Below, in pieces: positions 23,923 through 32,599 of a stretch of 64,000 nt of DNA. Numbering within the stretch: position 1 is the first letter of the stretch; each line of letters starts with the position of its first letter. The notes beneath the pieces were generated by a model, which did not search any database, was not told where the DNA came from, and saw nothing but the letters and a program-made list of their open reading frames with translations. Both the position numbers and the translations under genes were made by a program. Origin of the DNA: VRUE01 sp963728365 (GTDB taxonomy: Bacteria > Actinomycetota > Thermoleophilia > Solirubrobacterales > 70-9); contig CAVSJI010000001.1 of NCBI GenBank assembly GCA_963728365.1, positions 806,001-870,000 of the forward strand, in the 5' to 3' direction.

Positions 23923-24285
23923 GTGGGCCTCGCCACCGACTTCCAGCAGGTGCTCGACTCGCTGCCGCCCGACTGGACGGACCTCGAGCTCGACCTGCGG
24001 ATCGACGACGAGAGCCACTACGTCGACACCGCTGTCGCGCTCAGCCAGGTCAACGCCCGGCCCTACTCGCGGGCCGACTGGGACTGGCGCCTGCTCGTAG
24101 CCCACAGCTTCGGCCACGCCGCGGCGGCGGAGACCGTGAGGGGCGTGCTCGCCAAGCTCGACGGCGAAGGCGTCAACGGCGAGATGGCGGTGCGCGAGGT
24201 GCGCGAGGGCCGCAGCGAGGTCGTGCAGATGTGGGGCAGGCCGGAGAGCGTTCGCGAGGAGCTCCGCGAACGCCGCTCGATCTAG
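23923..24285 (+). CDS. Conserved-looking hypothetical protein
   Basis: Unrecognised 120-residue protein. It is mixed alpha/beta in appearance with no signal peptide or membrane segment, starting LATDFQQVLDSLPPDWTDLELDLRID and ending with charged ESVREELRERRSI. GTG 23923 follows TACGCT (23911-23916) by 6 nt, a leaderless pattern. The downstream 110-residue gene starts 10 bp after its stop, so the pair is probably cotranscribed. Confidence 0.65.
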   Translation: MGLATDFQQVLDSLPPDWTDLELDLRIDDESHYVDTAVALSQVNARPYSRADWDWRLLVAHSFGHAAAAETVRGVLAKLDGEGVNGEMAVREVREGRSEVVQMWGRPESVREELRERRSI

Positions 24286-24295
24286 CGGTCCACTG

Positions 24296-24628
24296 GTGCC
24301 CCGCGTCGTCGCCATCGCGCCGGACCTGCTGCTCGGCAGCAAGGTCGAGGCGATGCTGAGCGCGGCGGGACACGAGGTCACCCTCGCCCCCAGCCTCGAC
24401 GAGGCGCCTCTCGAGGAGGCCGAGCTGATCGTCGCCGACCTCGACGCCGAGAACCCCGAGGCGCTCGTGGGCCTCGGCATCCCGGTCCTCGGCTTCTACT
24501 CCCACGTAAACGCTGAGATCAAGAAAGCTTCCGAAGCGGCGGGCGTCGACGTCGTCGTCCCCCGCTCCCGAATGGCCAGAGAGCTGGTGACCCTGGCAGC
24601 AGGTCTTCTCGACCCTGACGCTCAGTAG
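24296..24628 (+). CDS. Receiver-like (pseudo-receiver) protein
   Basis: The 110-residue protein looks like a stand-alone response-regulator receiver fold: VVAIAPDLLLGSKVEAMLSAAGHEV, then ELIVADLDAENPEAL (beta-3 with an Asp at the phospho-acceptor position), VLGFYSHVNAEIKKASEAAG and VPRSRMARELVTLAAGLL. The acidic pocket near beta-1 is absent, so phosphorylation is doubtful. GTG 24296 is the start, 10 bp after the upstream hypothetical gene. It converges with mntH. Confidence 0.6.
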   Translation: MPRVVAIAPDLLLGSKVEAMLSAAGHEVTLAPSLDEAPLEEAELIVADLDAENPEALVGLGIPVLGFYSHVNAEIKKASEAAGVDVVVPRSRMARELVTLAAGLLDPDAQ

Positions 24629-24632
24629 ACGA

Positions 24633-25949
24633 TCAGCCGAAGAAGATCTGGCCCAGCAGGAACACGTTGAGGCCGATGATCAGAGCCGCGAGGACCCCGG
24701 CCACGGCGGTCAGCCAAGCGGGGTTGGCGAGCGTGCCCATCACGTCACGGCGCCGGGCGATCAGCAGCAGTGGCACCAGCGCGAAGGGGATGCCGAAGGA
24801 GAGCACGACCTGGCTGCCGACCAAGGCGTCGGTCGCGTCGATTCCGAGGCCGAGCACGACGAGGGCCGGTGCCAGGGTCAGGGCGCGGCGCAGGAAGAGC
24901 GGGATGCGGCGGCGGATGAAGCCCTGCATCACCACCTGGCCGGCCATCGTCCCCACCGAGGACGAGGCAAAGCCGGACGCAAGCAGGGCAATGCCGAAAA
25001 TGGCGGCGGCGTTGCCGGAGACGAGCTCGCGCAGCCCGTCGTAGGCGCCCTCGATGCTGTCGACGTCGGTCAGGCCGCTGCCGTGGAAGAGCGCGGCGGC
25101 GACGATCATCATCGAAAGGTTGACGATGCCCGCCAGCGAGAGGGCGATCACCACGTCGACCTTCTCGAACCCGAGGATGCGCTTCTTCTCGCTCTCGTCG
25201 CGACCGACGATCCGCCGCTGGGTCAGCGCCGAATGCAGGTAGACGACGTGCGGCATGACCGTCGCCCCGATGATCCCGGTGGCCAGCAGGAGGCTTTCGG
25301 TACCGGCGAAGCCCGGCACGATCAGGTGCTTCGCGACTTCGCCGCCCGCCGGCTTGGCGTGGAACAGCTCAATCACGAAGGAAGCGACGACGACGCCGAC
25401 AAGCGCGGTGATCCCCGCCTCCAGGCGCCTGAACCCCATCTGCTGAAGGCCGAGAATCGCGAATGCGCCCGCGCCGGCGATCAGCCCCGCTGGAAAGAGC
25501 GGGATGCCGAAGAGCAGATTGAGGCCGAGCGCGGCGCCGACGACCTCGGCGATGTCTGTTGCCATCGCGACCAGCTCGGCCTGCAGCCAGAGTCCGATCG
25601 AGACGCGTCGCGAAAAGCTCTCGCGGCAGAGCTCGGCGAGGTTCTTGCCGGTTGCGATGCCGAGCTTCGCTGACTGGGTCTGGACCAGCATCGCGATCAG
25701 GTTTGCCGAGAGCACGACCCAGAGCAGCAGGTAGCCGAACTTGGCACCGCCGGCGATGTTGGTGGCGAAGTTGCCCGGGTCGATGTAGGCGACGGCGGCG
25801 ATGAAGGCGGGGCCGAGGAAGGGCCAGATGCGGCGGGCGCCGCGCGTGTGGCCCTCCAGGGAGCGGCGTGCGGCTTCGGCGACCGCCGCCTCGCCGGGGA
25901 GGACGTCTTCGACGTGGTCGGCCTCGAGCAGCGGCGAGGGCGGCTTCAC
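24633..25949 (-). CDS. mntH: NRAMP divalent metal transporter
   Basis: The 438-residue protein is an NRAMP/MntH family proton-coupled Mn2+/Fe2+ importer with about 11 membrane helices. The metal-site motif AYIDPGNFATN (helix 1) and ATVMPHVVYLHS (helix 6, MPH) are intact. An unusual soluble N-terminal stretch of ~40 residues precedes the first helix. It overlaps the upstream mntR-like regulator gene by 4 bp, making a regulator-transporter operon under the palindromic operator at 26390-26415. Confidence 0.93.
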   Translation of the reverse strand: MKPPSPLLEADHVEDVLPGEAAVAEAARRSLEGHTRGARRIWPFLGPAFIAAVAYIDPGNFATNIAGGAKFGYLLLWVVLSANLIAMLVQTQSAKLGIATGKNLAELCRESFSRRVSIGLWLQAELVAMATDIAEVVGAALGLNLLFGIPLFPAGLIAGAGAFAILGLQQMGFRRLEAGITALVGVVVASFVIELFHAKPAGGEVAKHLIVPGFAGTESLLLATGIIGATVMPHVVYLHSALTQRRIVGRDESEKKRILGFEKVDVVIALSLAGIVNLSMMIVAAALFHGSGLTDVDSIEGAYDGLRELVSGNAAAIFGIALLASGFASSSVGTMAGQVVMQGFIRRRIPLFLRRALTLAPALVVLGLGIDATDALVGSQVVLSFGIPFALVPLLLIARRRDVMGTLANPAWLTAVAGVLAALIIGLNVFLLGQIFFG

Positions 25950-26389
25950 GGCCGCGCCTCTTCGGCGGGGAAGCTGAGGTCGGGCCCGGGGATCGGCTCG
26001 CCGTGCGGGTCGTGGCTGGGCTCGCCGAGCTTCGCCGCGATCAGCAGCTCGAGCTCCTCGGAGATGTGGTGCTCGAGCACCTCGGCCTCCTCGTGGACGC
26101 GGTCCTCGGGCATGCCCAGCGCCTCGGCCAGGTAGGTCTCGATCAGGCGGTGGTGGCGGATCGTCTCCAGCGCGACCTTCTCCCCCGCCCCGGTCAGCAT
26201 CGCGCCCCGGTAGGGCTCGTATTCGATCAGCCCGAGGCCGTCCAGCTTCTTCAGCATCGAGGTGGCGGTCGCCGGCGCCACCTCGAGCCGCTCCGCCAGC
26301 TCGCCGTTTTGGACCGGCCCCGGCCGCTGTCGCGAAAGGGCGTAGATCGCCTTCGCGTAGTCCTCGATGGCCTCAGACGTTTTAGGCAC
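25946..26389 (-). CDS. mntR: DtxR/MntR family metal-dependent repressor
   Basis: The 147-residue protein matches the DtxR/MntR family: winged helix with EDYAKAIYALSRQ, LAERLEVAPATATSMLKKLDGLGLI (recognition helix) and EYEPYRGAMLTGAGE, followed by a dimerisation/metal domain with RHHRLIETYLAEALGM and HEEAEVLEHHISEELE, which hold the metal-ligand His and Glu residues. GTG 26389 begins right beside an overlapping pair of palindromes expected to be its own operator. It precedes mntH by a 4-bp overlap. Confidence 0.92.
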   Translation of the reverse strand: MPKTSEAIEDYAKAIYALSRQRPGPVQNGELAERLEVAPATATSMLKKLDGLGLIEYEPYRGAMLTGAGEKVALETIRHHRLIETYLAEALGMPEDRVHEEAEVLEHHISEELELLIAAKLGEPSHDPHGEPIPGPDLSFPAEEARP

Positions 26390-26415
26390 GTCTAAAGAGT
26401 TTAGACATATCTAAA
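26390..26415. promoter_or_regulatory. Putative MntR/DtxR operator
   Basis: Two overlapping palindromes: GTCTAAAGAGTTTAGAC (26390-26406) and TTTAGACATATCTAAA (26400-26415). They lie immediately upstream of the mntR start and 20 bp from the ygfZ -10 hexamer, in strikingly AT-rich sequence for this window. Form and place fit autoregulation of mntR-mntH by metal-bound repressor. Confidence 0.8.
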
Positions 26416-26435
26416 ACGTAAGGCGCGCCACTTTC

Positions 26436-26441
26436 TAGACT
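26436..26441 (+). promoter_or_regulatory. -10-like TAGACT for leaderless ygfZ
   Basis: TAGACT ends 6 nt before ATG 26448; no Shine-Dalgarno lies between. The operator palindromes are just upstream, so the metal regulator might also touch ygfZ expression. Confidence 0.45.
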
Positions 26442-26447
26442 TGGTCA

Positions 26448-27449
26448 ATGGCTGAAGCGGTTGCAGTTGAGCTAGATGCCCAGTACCGGCAGCTTCGCGA
26501 GGATTGCGGCCTGCTCGACCGGTCTGAGCGGGGCAAGCTGCTCGTGCGGGGGGCCGAGTCGGCCGAGTACCTGCAGGGGCAGCTGACCAACGACGTCGAG
26601 AGCCTGGAGCCGGGCGCGGGGCAGTACGCGGCCTTGCTCGACCGCAAGGGCCACATGCAGGCCGACATGCGGGTCCTCGACCTTTCCAGTGCGCCTTTCC
26701 CACCGATATCGCGGGGAAGGGCCACCGGAGCGGATGAGCAGGCGATCTGGCTGGACACCGAGCCCGGGCCACTGCCGGTCGTGCGCGGGCATCTGGAGAT
26801 GTACAAGGTCGGTCGCGACGTCGAGGTCGAGGATCTGACCGAGGGACTGGCGATTCTCTCGCTGATCGGCCCGCGCAGCGCCGAGGTCGCCGGCGCGCCG
26901 CCGCTGGCGGACGACGCCTGGGCGTTGGTCTCAGTCGAGGGCATCGGGTGCCTGGCCGTCGGCACAGCGCTCGGCATCGACCTGATCTGCGACGCCGCCG
27001 AGGCGGAGCGCCTGGGCGACGCGCTGGCCGCGGCGGGCGCGCCTGCCGTCGGCGAGGAGGCCGCCGAGATCGTCCGGGTCGAGGCTGGCATCCCGCGTTT
27101 CGGCGCCGAGATGGACGCGGCGACGATGCCCGCCGAGGCCGGCATCGTCGAGCGCGCCGTCAGCTTCGAGAAGGGCTGTTACATCGGCCAGGAGACGGTC
27201 GCCCGCCTGCACTACCGCGGCAAGCCGAACCGACACCTGCGCGGCCTGCGGCTCAGCGCCCCCGCGCCCGGCGGAGCGCCGCTGGCGCTGGGCGGAAAGG
27301 AGGTCGGCAAGCTCGGCGCGTCGTGCGTTTCCCCAGCCCACGGTCCGATCGCCCTGGCGATCGTCCGCCGCGAGGCCGAGCCCGGCGCCGAGCTCGCCGT
27401 AGGTGAAGATGGCGTTACGGCTCGGGTAGTCGACTTGCCCTTCGGCTAG
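26448..27449 (+). CDS. ygfZ: Folate-binding YgfZ/GcvT-like protein with palindrome-encoded insert
   Basis: The 333-residue product is a YgfZ/GcvT-like tetrahydrofolate-binding protein, a family that assists iron-sulfur cluster maturation. The diagnostic KGCYIGQE motif lies at about residue 244, and GQYAALLDRKGHMQADMRVL near residue 60 is the usual N-terminal segment. Between VLDL and EQAIWLDTEPG (about residues 79-95) sits extra sequence (SSAPFPPISRGRATGA) encoded by an imperfect palindrome; relatives run straight through here. ATG 26448 is leaderless-style. It is divergent from mntR. Confidence 0.88.
   Translation: MAEAVAVELDAQYRQLREDCGLLDRSERGKLLVRGAESAEYLQGQLTNDVESLEPGAGQYAALLDRKGHMQADMRVLDLSSAPFPPISRGRATGADEQAIWLDTEPGPLPVVRGHLEMYKVGRDVEVEDLTEGLAILSLIGPRSAEVAGAPPLADDAWALVSVEGIGCLAVGTALGIDLICDAAEAERLGDALAAAGAPAVGEEAAEIVRVEAGIPRFGAEMDAATMPAEAGIVERAVSFEKGCYIGQETVARLHYRGKPNRHLRGLRLSAPAPGGAPLALGGKEVGKLGASCVSPAHGPIALAIVRREAEPGAELAVGEDGVTARVVDLPFG
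26684..26730. repeat. In-frame imperfect palindrome inside ygfZ
   Basis: TCCAGTGCGCCTTTCCC (26685-26701) opposes GGGGAAGGGCCACCGGA (26713-26729) with two small irregularities around a short centre. The arms resemble family B (TTCCGGTGCGCCTT), so it may be a degenerate member. Confidence 0.65.
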
Positions 27450-27460
27450 ATTCCGGCCCG

Positions 27461-27961
27461 ATGGGTCGTGGGAGAGGCAGAAGGCGCTGGTCGGCGAGCG
27501 CCGCGGCATGCGCGCTCTGCGCCTTGGCGCTCGTCTCGACCGGCTGCGGGGCCGAGGAGCACCCCAACGAGCCGCGACCGCAACCGCCGACCCGGGTCAG
27601 CGTCACGGTCACCCCGCGCTCGATCACCGTGCAGCCGCCGCGCGTCGCCTTCGGTCCCGAACCGACCCAGCAGATCCCCCAGAACCAGCACGCCGGCCAG
27701 CCCCCGGTGCGCTCAAGAGCTCCACTCGACGTGATCTTCGTCGCCGCCAACTTCACCCCGGCCGAATCGAAGCTGGTCGTCCACGGGCCGGCGGACGCCA
27801 CCTCGAAGCGCCTCGTCTCGAGCGGCAACGTCTCGCTGCTCGCCGCCCTGCCGACCGGCGCCTACACGGTCCGCGCCGCCAACGTCCCCGGCGCCAAGCC
27901 GGCCCGCTTCGTAGTCGGCCCGTACCGCAGCTCCTCGAAGAACGACGTGCTCCTCCCATAG
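27461..27961 (+). CDS. Hypothetical lipoprotein
   Basis: Unrecognised 166-residue protein. The N-terminus has Arg-rich residues, a hydrophobic stretch and a lipobox STGC (Cys about residue 29). A Pro-rich linker follows, and then a small beta-rich domain (DVIFVAANFTPAESKLVVHG, LLAALPTGAYTVRAANV, FVVGPYRSS) similar in feel to small extracellular Ig-like domains. ATG 27461 is 8 nt after TAGATT (27447-27452), leaderless style. A GC hairpin follows its stop. Confidence 0.65.
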   Translation: MGRGRGRRRWSASAAACALCALALVSTGCGAEEHPNEPRPQPPTRVSVTVTPRSITVQPPRVAFGPEPTQQIPQNQHAGQPPVRSRAPLDVIFVAANFTPAESKLVVHGPADATSKRLVSSGNVSLLAALPTGAYTVRAANVPGAKPARFVVGPYRSSSKNDVLLP

Positions 27962-27964
27962 CCC

Positions 27965-27985
27965 GGCGGGGCATCCCGCCCCGCC
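27965..27985 (+). terminator. GC-rich hairpin after lipoprotein gene
   Basis: GGCGGGG (27965-27971) pairs with CCCCGCC (27979-27985), four bases after the stop codon. No T run follows. Confidence 0.5.
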
Positions 27986-28009
27986 GTCGCATATGGTCAG
28001 GATGCTTTG

Positions 28010-31000
28010 ATGAAGCGGACACTCGCCGTCCTGCTGCTCAGCGCCCTGGTCCTACCGGCCGGCACAGCACATGCTGCGAGGGGCGACCGGCGCGCGCCCC
28101 TCTTCGCCTGGAGCATGCCGAGCCGCTTCGGCGCCACCGACGCGCAGGGCCGGGTGATCGAGACGCAGCCCGGCGAAGTGCGCAGCGGTCCCTGGGAGGT
28201 CGACCTCCGCCTGCTCGGCGAAGCCTGCGCCGAAGGCGCCCGCTACAGCTGGACCTTGGACGGCAGACCGGTGGCAATGGAGAAGCAGGGCGAATGCGCC
28301 TTCCGGCATCGCTTCCCCGCCGAGGGCGCCTACACGGTCGCCCTCAGCGCCGAGGTCGGAGACCGGAAGCTGACCGACTCGCGCCGGATCGAGGTCCAGG
28401 ACCTGCTGATCGTCTCGATCGGCGACTCGGTCGCCTCCGGTGAGGGGGCGCCGGAGGACGGCGGCTGGCAGAGCGAGCGCTGCCACCGCAGCGCACTCGC
28501 CGGACCGGCCCTGGCGGCGCGGCGGGTCGAGGAGGCCGACCCTCACACCTCGGTGACCTTCGTCCACCTGGCCTGCTCGGGCGCGGAAGTGCGCCGCGGG
28601 CTGCTGGGCGGCTACGCGGGCGCGGTCCCCCCCAATGAAGAGCCACCGCTCCCGCCGCAAGTCGACGAGCTCGAACGGGTCGCGCAGCGCCGCAAGGTCG
28701 ACGCCGTGCTGCTCAGCGTCGGCGCCAACGACATCCACTTCAGCGAATTCGTCGCGTTCTGCGCGAACCCGCTGCGCATCTCAGGCAACTGCTTCAAACG
28801 GACATATACGAAGCTGGGCGCCGACGGGACGAGGACCGCACAGCAGGTCGCGGAAGGCTTCGTCGGTGAGCTGCCGGCGCTCTACGAAGAGCTCGCCGCC
28901 GGGCTGAAGAAGAGCGTCCCGGCGTCGCGAGTCCACGTCGTCGAGTACTTCGATCCGACCCGCAACGCACAGGGCGAGCCCTGCGGCCACATTCTCGACA
29001 TCCGGCGCCCGAACGTGGTCCGCGCCGAGCAGCTGCTGCTCGAACCGCTGAACGTCGCGGTCGAACGCGCCGCCGGCCAGCACCACTGGGACGAGGTCGG
29101 GGGCGTCGAGGCGCTCTTCCGCGGCCACGGCTATTGCGCCGACGAGGAGCGCTGGGTCTCCTCGCTGTGGGACTCCCTGCGCCGGCTGGGAGGGCTGCGC
29201 GGCCGCCATCGGGGAACCCTGCACCCAAACCGGCTCGGCTACGAGGAAACGTCGAAGCCGATCGCCGCCGACCTCGAGCGCGACCTGCTCCGCGGTCGCA
29301 AGACCCCCGAGCCCCCGCCCCGTCCGTCGCCGGTCACCGGCGGGCCTGGCTCGAGTGGCGGGCACGACTGGAGCGGCGTCGGCGTGATCCTGCTCGGCCT
29401 GCTGCTCGGCGGGGCGATCCTCGCTTTCCCGCGGACCGCGCTGCTCCTCGCGAGGCCCTTCGTCAGCCTGCTGAAGACCTTCAGGCCACTGCTGCTGCCG
29501 CTGCTCGTCGTGGTCGCCGTGGGCACGGTCAAGTGGTCCTTCGTCGCCCAGGTGCTGATCTCGGCCGCCCTGCTGGTTCTGGCCTGGGCCCTGATCGTGA
29601 TCCCCGAGGCGGCAAAGTCCGGAGTCAGCCTGCGCGCCGAGCGCGAGCTGGCGGTGAAGATCGGCGTCCATAGCCTGGTCGCCGTCGCGGTCGGGGTCGC
29701 GGTCGTGCTCGCCGTCCGCCTGCTCGGCCTCGACAACCCCTACTTCGCGGCAATCGGCGACGTGCCCTCTGGCCTGCTGCTGCTCGCCGTGCTGCTCTGG
29801 GCCGCTGCCTTCGCCCTGCGCCTCTTCTCCTTCGCCACGACGCCGCTGCGCGCCGTGCTCGCCTTCTCCCTCGGCCTCGCCCTGCTGGTGCTCGGCATGT
29901 CGCTCGGCCTCCTGCCCGGCGGCGGAGGGATCCACGACGCCTGGCCGCAGCTGGTCGCGATCTTCGGCGGCGGCGCCCTGCTCCTGCTCTGCATCGACGC
30001 GGTGCGCGGGGCGATCGACGCCCGGCCTCCGCTCGCGGGCGCACCGCAGCCGGGGGAGGACGAGCCGCCGCCGGCCCCGCTGCCGATCGCCGGCGGCGCT
30101 GCCGACGCCGCCGAGGAGTCCGAGCAGCGGCCTTTGACCAGCCGCGCCGCCGGCCTCGGCTTCAGCGCCGCGGCGGTCGCGGCGGTGGTAATCGCCGTCT
30201 CGACCGGCGTCGGCATGGTCGTCGCGGCCGGCAGGGGAGAACCGCTCAACCCGCCGGAGGACGACAGCGCCGCGGCTGCGACGCCGGCCTCGGCGACCCT
30301 CGCCGCCGATGGCAGGCTGGCGCTCGCCTCGAAGTACGCGCCGGTCCTGGCCTTCACCAAGGCAGAGCACTGGACGCCGATCGCGGTCGGGCCCTATCTC
30401 GAGCACGCGACCCTGAGCGGCCCGCCAGGGACGCCCCGCCACGTCGGCACCGCGGCAGAGCTGCCCGACAGCTGCCCGGAATTCGGCGTCTCACGCTGCT
30501 ACACGCTGAGCGTCGAATGCGAGGACGGCGATCCGAAGTGCGCCGGCTACTCCCCCGAGCACTCGCGCGGAGCCGCGCAGCTCTACAGCGACGGCGCCGC
30601 CTACGTCCGGGTGCTGGAGAGGGGCAACGTCCCCGGCTTCGAACCGCGGGGCTCCTTTGCCGGCGGCGGCCCGTTCGACGAGCGACTCGGCACGCTGATC
30701 CAGTACTGGTACTTCTACTACTACGACGAATGGCGGGCCCCGGTCTTCGCGGGCCTGCTCACCCAGCGCCACGAGGGCGACTGGGAGGCCGTGACGATCG
30801 GCCTCGACCGCAAGCGTCGTCCCCTGTTCGCCGCCGACTCGGCGCATTGCGCGGGCAGCTGGCGCCCCTGGAACGACATCGAAGCCTCGACCCTCCCGCA
30901 GGGACCGCGCACCCACCCGCTCGTCGCCGTGGCTGAGGGCTCGCATGCCAACTACCCCGCCGCGGCGCAGAAGCGCTCGCCCGACTGGGCCCGCTGCGCC

Positions 31001-31300
31001 GGCGCCCCCGCGGGCGTGACCACGGCGATCAGCTTCGCCTCGAACATCCGCGACAAGACCGAATACGGCTGGCCCTGGTACCCCGCCCGCCTGATCCCCG
31101 TCGACGCCCGCACGCCGCCGATGTCCTTCCCGGGCACCTGGGGGGCCGACGACCGCACCACGCTGCGCAACTTCCGCACCAACCCGCTGGGCAAGCCGGG
31201 CCTCGGGCCGAAGACCCCGACACTGCAGGCGCTCTGGCAGGAACCGGTGCGGACGATCTTCTGCGGCCGCTACACACCGCGTGCGTGCGGCGCGGAATAA
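28010..31300 (+). CDS. SGNH hydrolase - membrane - Vps62-like fusion protein
   Basis: The 1096-residue protein has a signal peptide, a short Ig-like region, and then a GDSL/SGNH esterase domain: SIGDSVASGEG (catalytic Ser140), SVGANDIHFS and LHPNRLGYEE (catalytic His near 404). Residues ~455-680 contain about seven or eight hydrophobic helices. After a flexible linker and another helix, residues ~770-1096 resemble the Vps62-like domain: LIQYWYFYYYDEW, HEGDWEAVTIGLD and AVAEGSHANYPAA. The order suggests an envelope enzyme acting on lipid or polysaccharide esters, anchored through the membrane block. ATG 28010 is preferred to TTG 28007. Confidence 0.8.
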   Translation: MKRTLAVLLLSALVLPAGTAHAARGDRRAPLFAWSMPSRFGATDAQGRVIETQPGEVRSGPWEVDLRLLGEACAEGARYSWTLDGRPVAMEKQGECAFRHRFPAEGAYTVALSAEVGDRKLTDSRRIEVQDLLIVSIGDSVASGEGAPEDGGWQSERCHRSALAGPALAARRVEEADPHTSVTFVHLACSGAEVRRGLLGGYAGAVPPNEEPPLPPQVDELERVAQRRKVDAVLLSVGANDIHFSEFVAFCANPLRISGNCFKRTYTKLGADGTRTAQQVAEGFVGELPALYEELAAGLKKSVPASRVHVVEYFDPTRNAQGEPCGHILDIRRPNVVRAEQLLLEPLNVAVERAAGQHHWDEVGGVEALFRGHGYCADEERWVSSLWDSLRRLGGLRGRHRGTLHPNRLGYEETSKPIAADLERDLLRGRKTPEPPPRPSPVTGGPGSSGGHDWSGVGVILLGLLLGGAILAFPRTALLLARPFVSLLKTFRPLLLPLLVVVAVGTVKWSFVAQVLISAALLVLAWALIVIPEAAKSGVSLRAERELAVKIGVHSLVAVAVGVAVVLAVRLLGLDNPYFAAIGDVPSGLLLLAVLLWAAAFALRLFSFATTPLRAVLAFSLGLALLVLGMSLGLLPGGGGIHDAWPQLVAIFGGGALLLLCIDAVRGAIDARPPLAGAPQPGEDEPPPAPLPIAGGAADAAEESEQRPLTSRAAGLGFSAAAVAAVVIAVSTGVGMVVAAGRGEPLNPPEDDSAAAATPASATLAADGRLALASKYAPVLAFTKAEHWTPIAVGPYLEHATLSGPPGTPRHVGTAAELPDSCPEFGVSRCYTLSVECEDGDPKCAGYSPEHSRGAAQLYSDGAAYVRVLERGNVPGFEPRGSFAGGGPFDERLGTLIQYWYFYYYDEWRAPVFAGLLTQRHEGDWEAVTIGLDRKRRPLFAADSAHCAGSWRPWNDIEASTLPQGPRTHPLVAVAEGSHANYPAAAQKRSPDWARCAGAPAGVTTAISFASNIRDKTEYGWPWYPARLIPVDARTPPMSFPGTWGADDRTTLRNFRTNPLGKPGLGPKTPTLQALWQEPVRTIFCGRYTPRACGAE

Positions 31301-31364
31301 GCGCTCACAGCGGCCTTCCTGGACGGGGATCGCGTCTGGACCGACCGTCAGGATCGTTGGTCCG

Positions 31365-32558
31365 ATGATCGTCATTCTCGCCATCCTCGCCGCCCTGCTC
31401 GCCGCCGCGCTCGCGCTCCTGGTCGCCGATCGCCGCCGTCCGGCGCCCGACCTTGACGAGACCGTGCGCGCCGCCACCCAGCAGGCGCTCTCGGGCCTGC
31501 TCGAGACCAACCGCGAGCTGCGCGAAGCGGACCGCGAGACAGCGGAGGCGGCGCTGAAGCAGCGCGAGGCAGAGTTCCGGCGCCTGACCGAGCCGATCGG
31601 CAAGAACCTGGAGCGGATCGAGAAGGAAGTCACCACGCTGAGCCGCGACCGCGGCAAGGCCGACGAGGCGGTGCGCACGCTGCTCGGTGAGATGAAGGCC
31701 GGGCTCGGCGACCTCGGCACGCAGACCGGCACCCTGGTCAAGGCCCTTCGGCAGCCGCAGACGCGCGGCCAGTGGGGCGAGGTGCAGCTCAAGCGCTGCG
31801 TCGAGATCGCCGGGATGACCGAGCACGTCGACTTCGAGCTGCAGCAGACGATGCGCGACGGCGAGACCGTGCTGCGGCCCGACGCCGTGGTGATGCTGCC
31901 CGGCAACCGCCGCGTCGTCATCGACTCGAAGGTGCCACTCGACGCCTACCTCGAGGTGCTCGAGGCCGAGGACGACGCGACCCGCAAGGGCGAGCTGATC
32001 CGCCACGCCCGCCAGGCGCGCGACCACATCACCAAGCTCTCCTCGAAGCGCTACCAGGATCAGTTCGAGAGCGGCGAGACGCCGGACTTCGTCGTCTGCT
32101 TCATGCCCTCCGAGGCGGCGCTGCACGCCGCCTTCGAGGCCGAAGCATCGCTCTACGACTACGCGCTCGAACAGAAGGTGCTGATCGCCACGCCCACCAC
32201 CCTGGTCGGCCTGCTGCGCACGGTGGAGCTCGGCTGGCGACAGGAGCAGATAGCAGAGCAGGCCCAGGAGATCGCAGCCGCGGCCCGTGAGCTGCACAGC
32301 CGCACCGGGTCCTTCGTCGAGCACTTCGCCAAGGCCGGTCGCCAGCTCAACTCGGCCGCCAAGGCGTACGACGACGCCGTCGGCTCCTGGGAGAGCCGGA
32401 TCGTGCCGCAGCTGCGCCGGATCGAGGAGATGGGCGCCGCCTCCGGCAAGGAGCTGGAGGAGCCACGACGCGTCGACCGCGCCGTGCGGCCGGTCGCCGA
32501 AGAGTTGCAAGAGATCGAGTCGGCGGCCGCGGAGGCCGAGGTTCCCGTGCTCGACTAG
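31365..32558 (+). CDS. rmuC: RmuC family protein
   Basis: The 397-residue product resembles RmuC, a protein proposed to limit DNA inversion or act as a nuclease-like recombination factor. It starts with one membrane helix (ILAILAALLAAALALLVA), continues in a long coiled coil (residues ~35-120), and contains the family core GQWGEVQLKRCVEIAGM, VVMLPGNRRVVIDSKVPLDAY, DFVVCFMPSEAAL and VLIATPTTLVGLLRTVELGW. ATG 31365 is used because the family begins with this helix. It follows the large fusion gene in the same direction. Confidence 0.9.
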   Translation: MIVILAILAALLAAALALLVADRRRPAPDLDETVRAATQQALSGLLETNRELREADRETAEAALKQREAEFRRLTEPIGKNLERIEKEVTTLSRDRGKADEAVRTLLGEMKAGLGDLGTQTGTLVKALRQPQTRGQWGEVQLKRCVEIAGMTEHVDFELQQTMRDGETVLRPDAVVMLPGNRRVVIDSKVPLDAYLEVLEAEDDATRKGELIRHARQARDHITKLSSKRYQDQFESGETPDFVVCFMPSEAALHAAFEAEASLYDYALEQKVLIATPTTLVGLLRTVELGWRQEQIAEQAQEIAAAARELHSRTGSFVEHFAKAGRQLNSAAKAYDDAVGSWESRIVPQLRRIEEMGAASGKELEEPRRVDRAVRPVAEELQEIESAAAEAEVPVLD

Positions 32559-32599
32559 GATTCGCCGCCCCGTACCCGAGACCGCGGAGGAGCCTAGTT

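Noticed and set aside
28781..30442. Minus-strand open frame over the SGNH fusion
   Set aside because: Low-complexity Gln/Arg/Gly/Asp sequence; shadow of the membrane-block codons.
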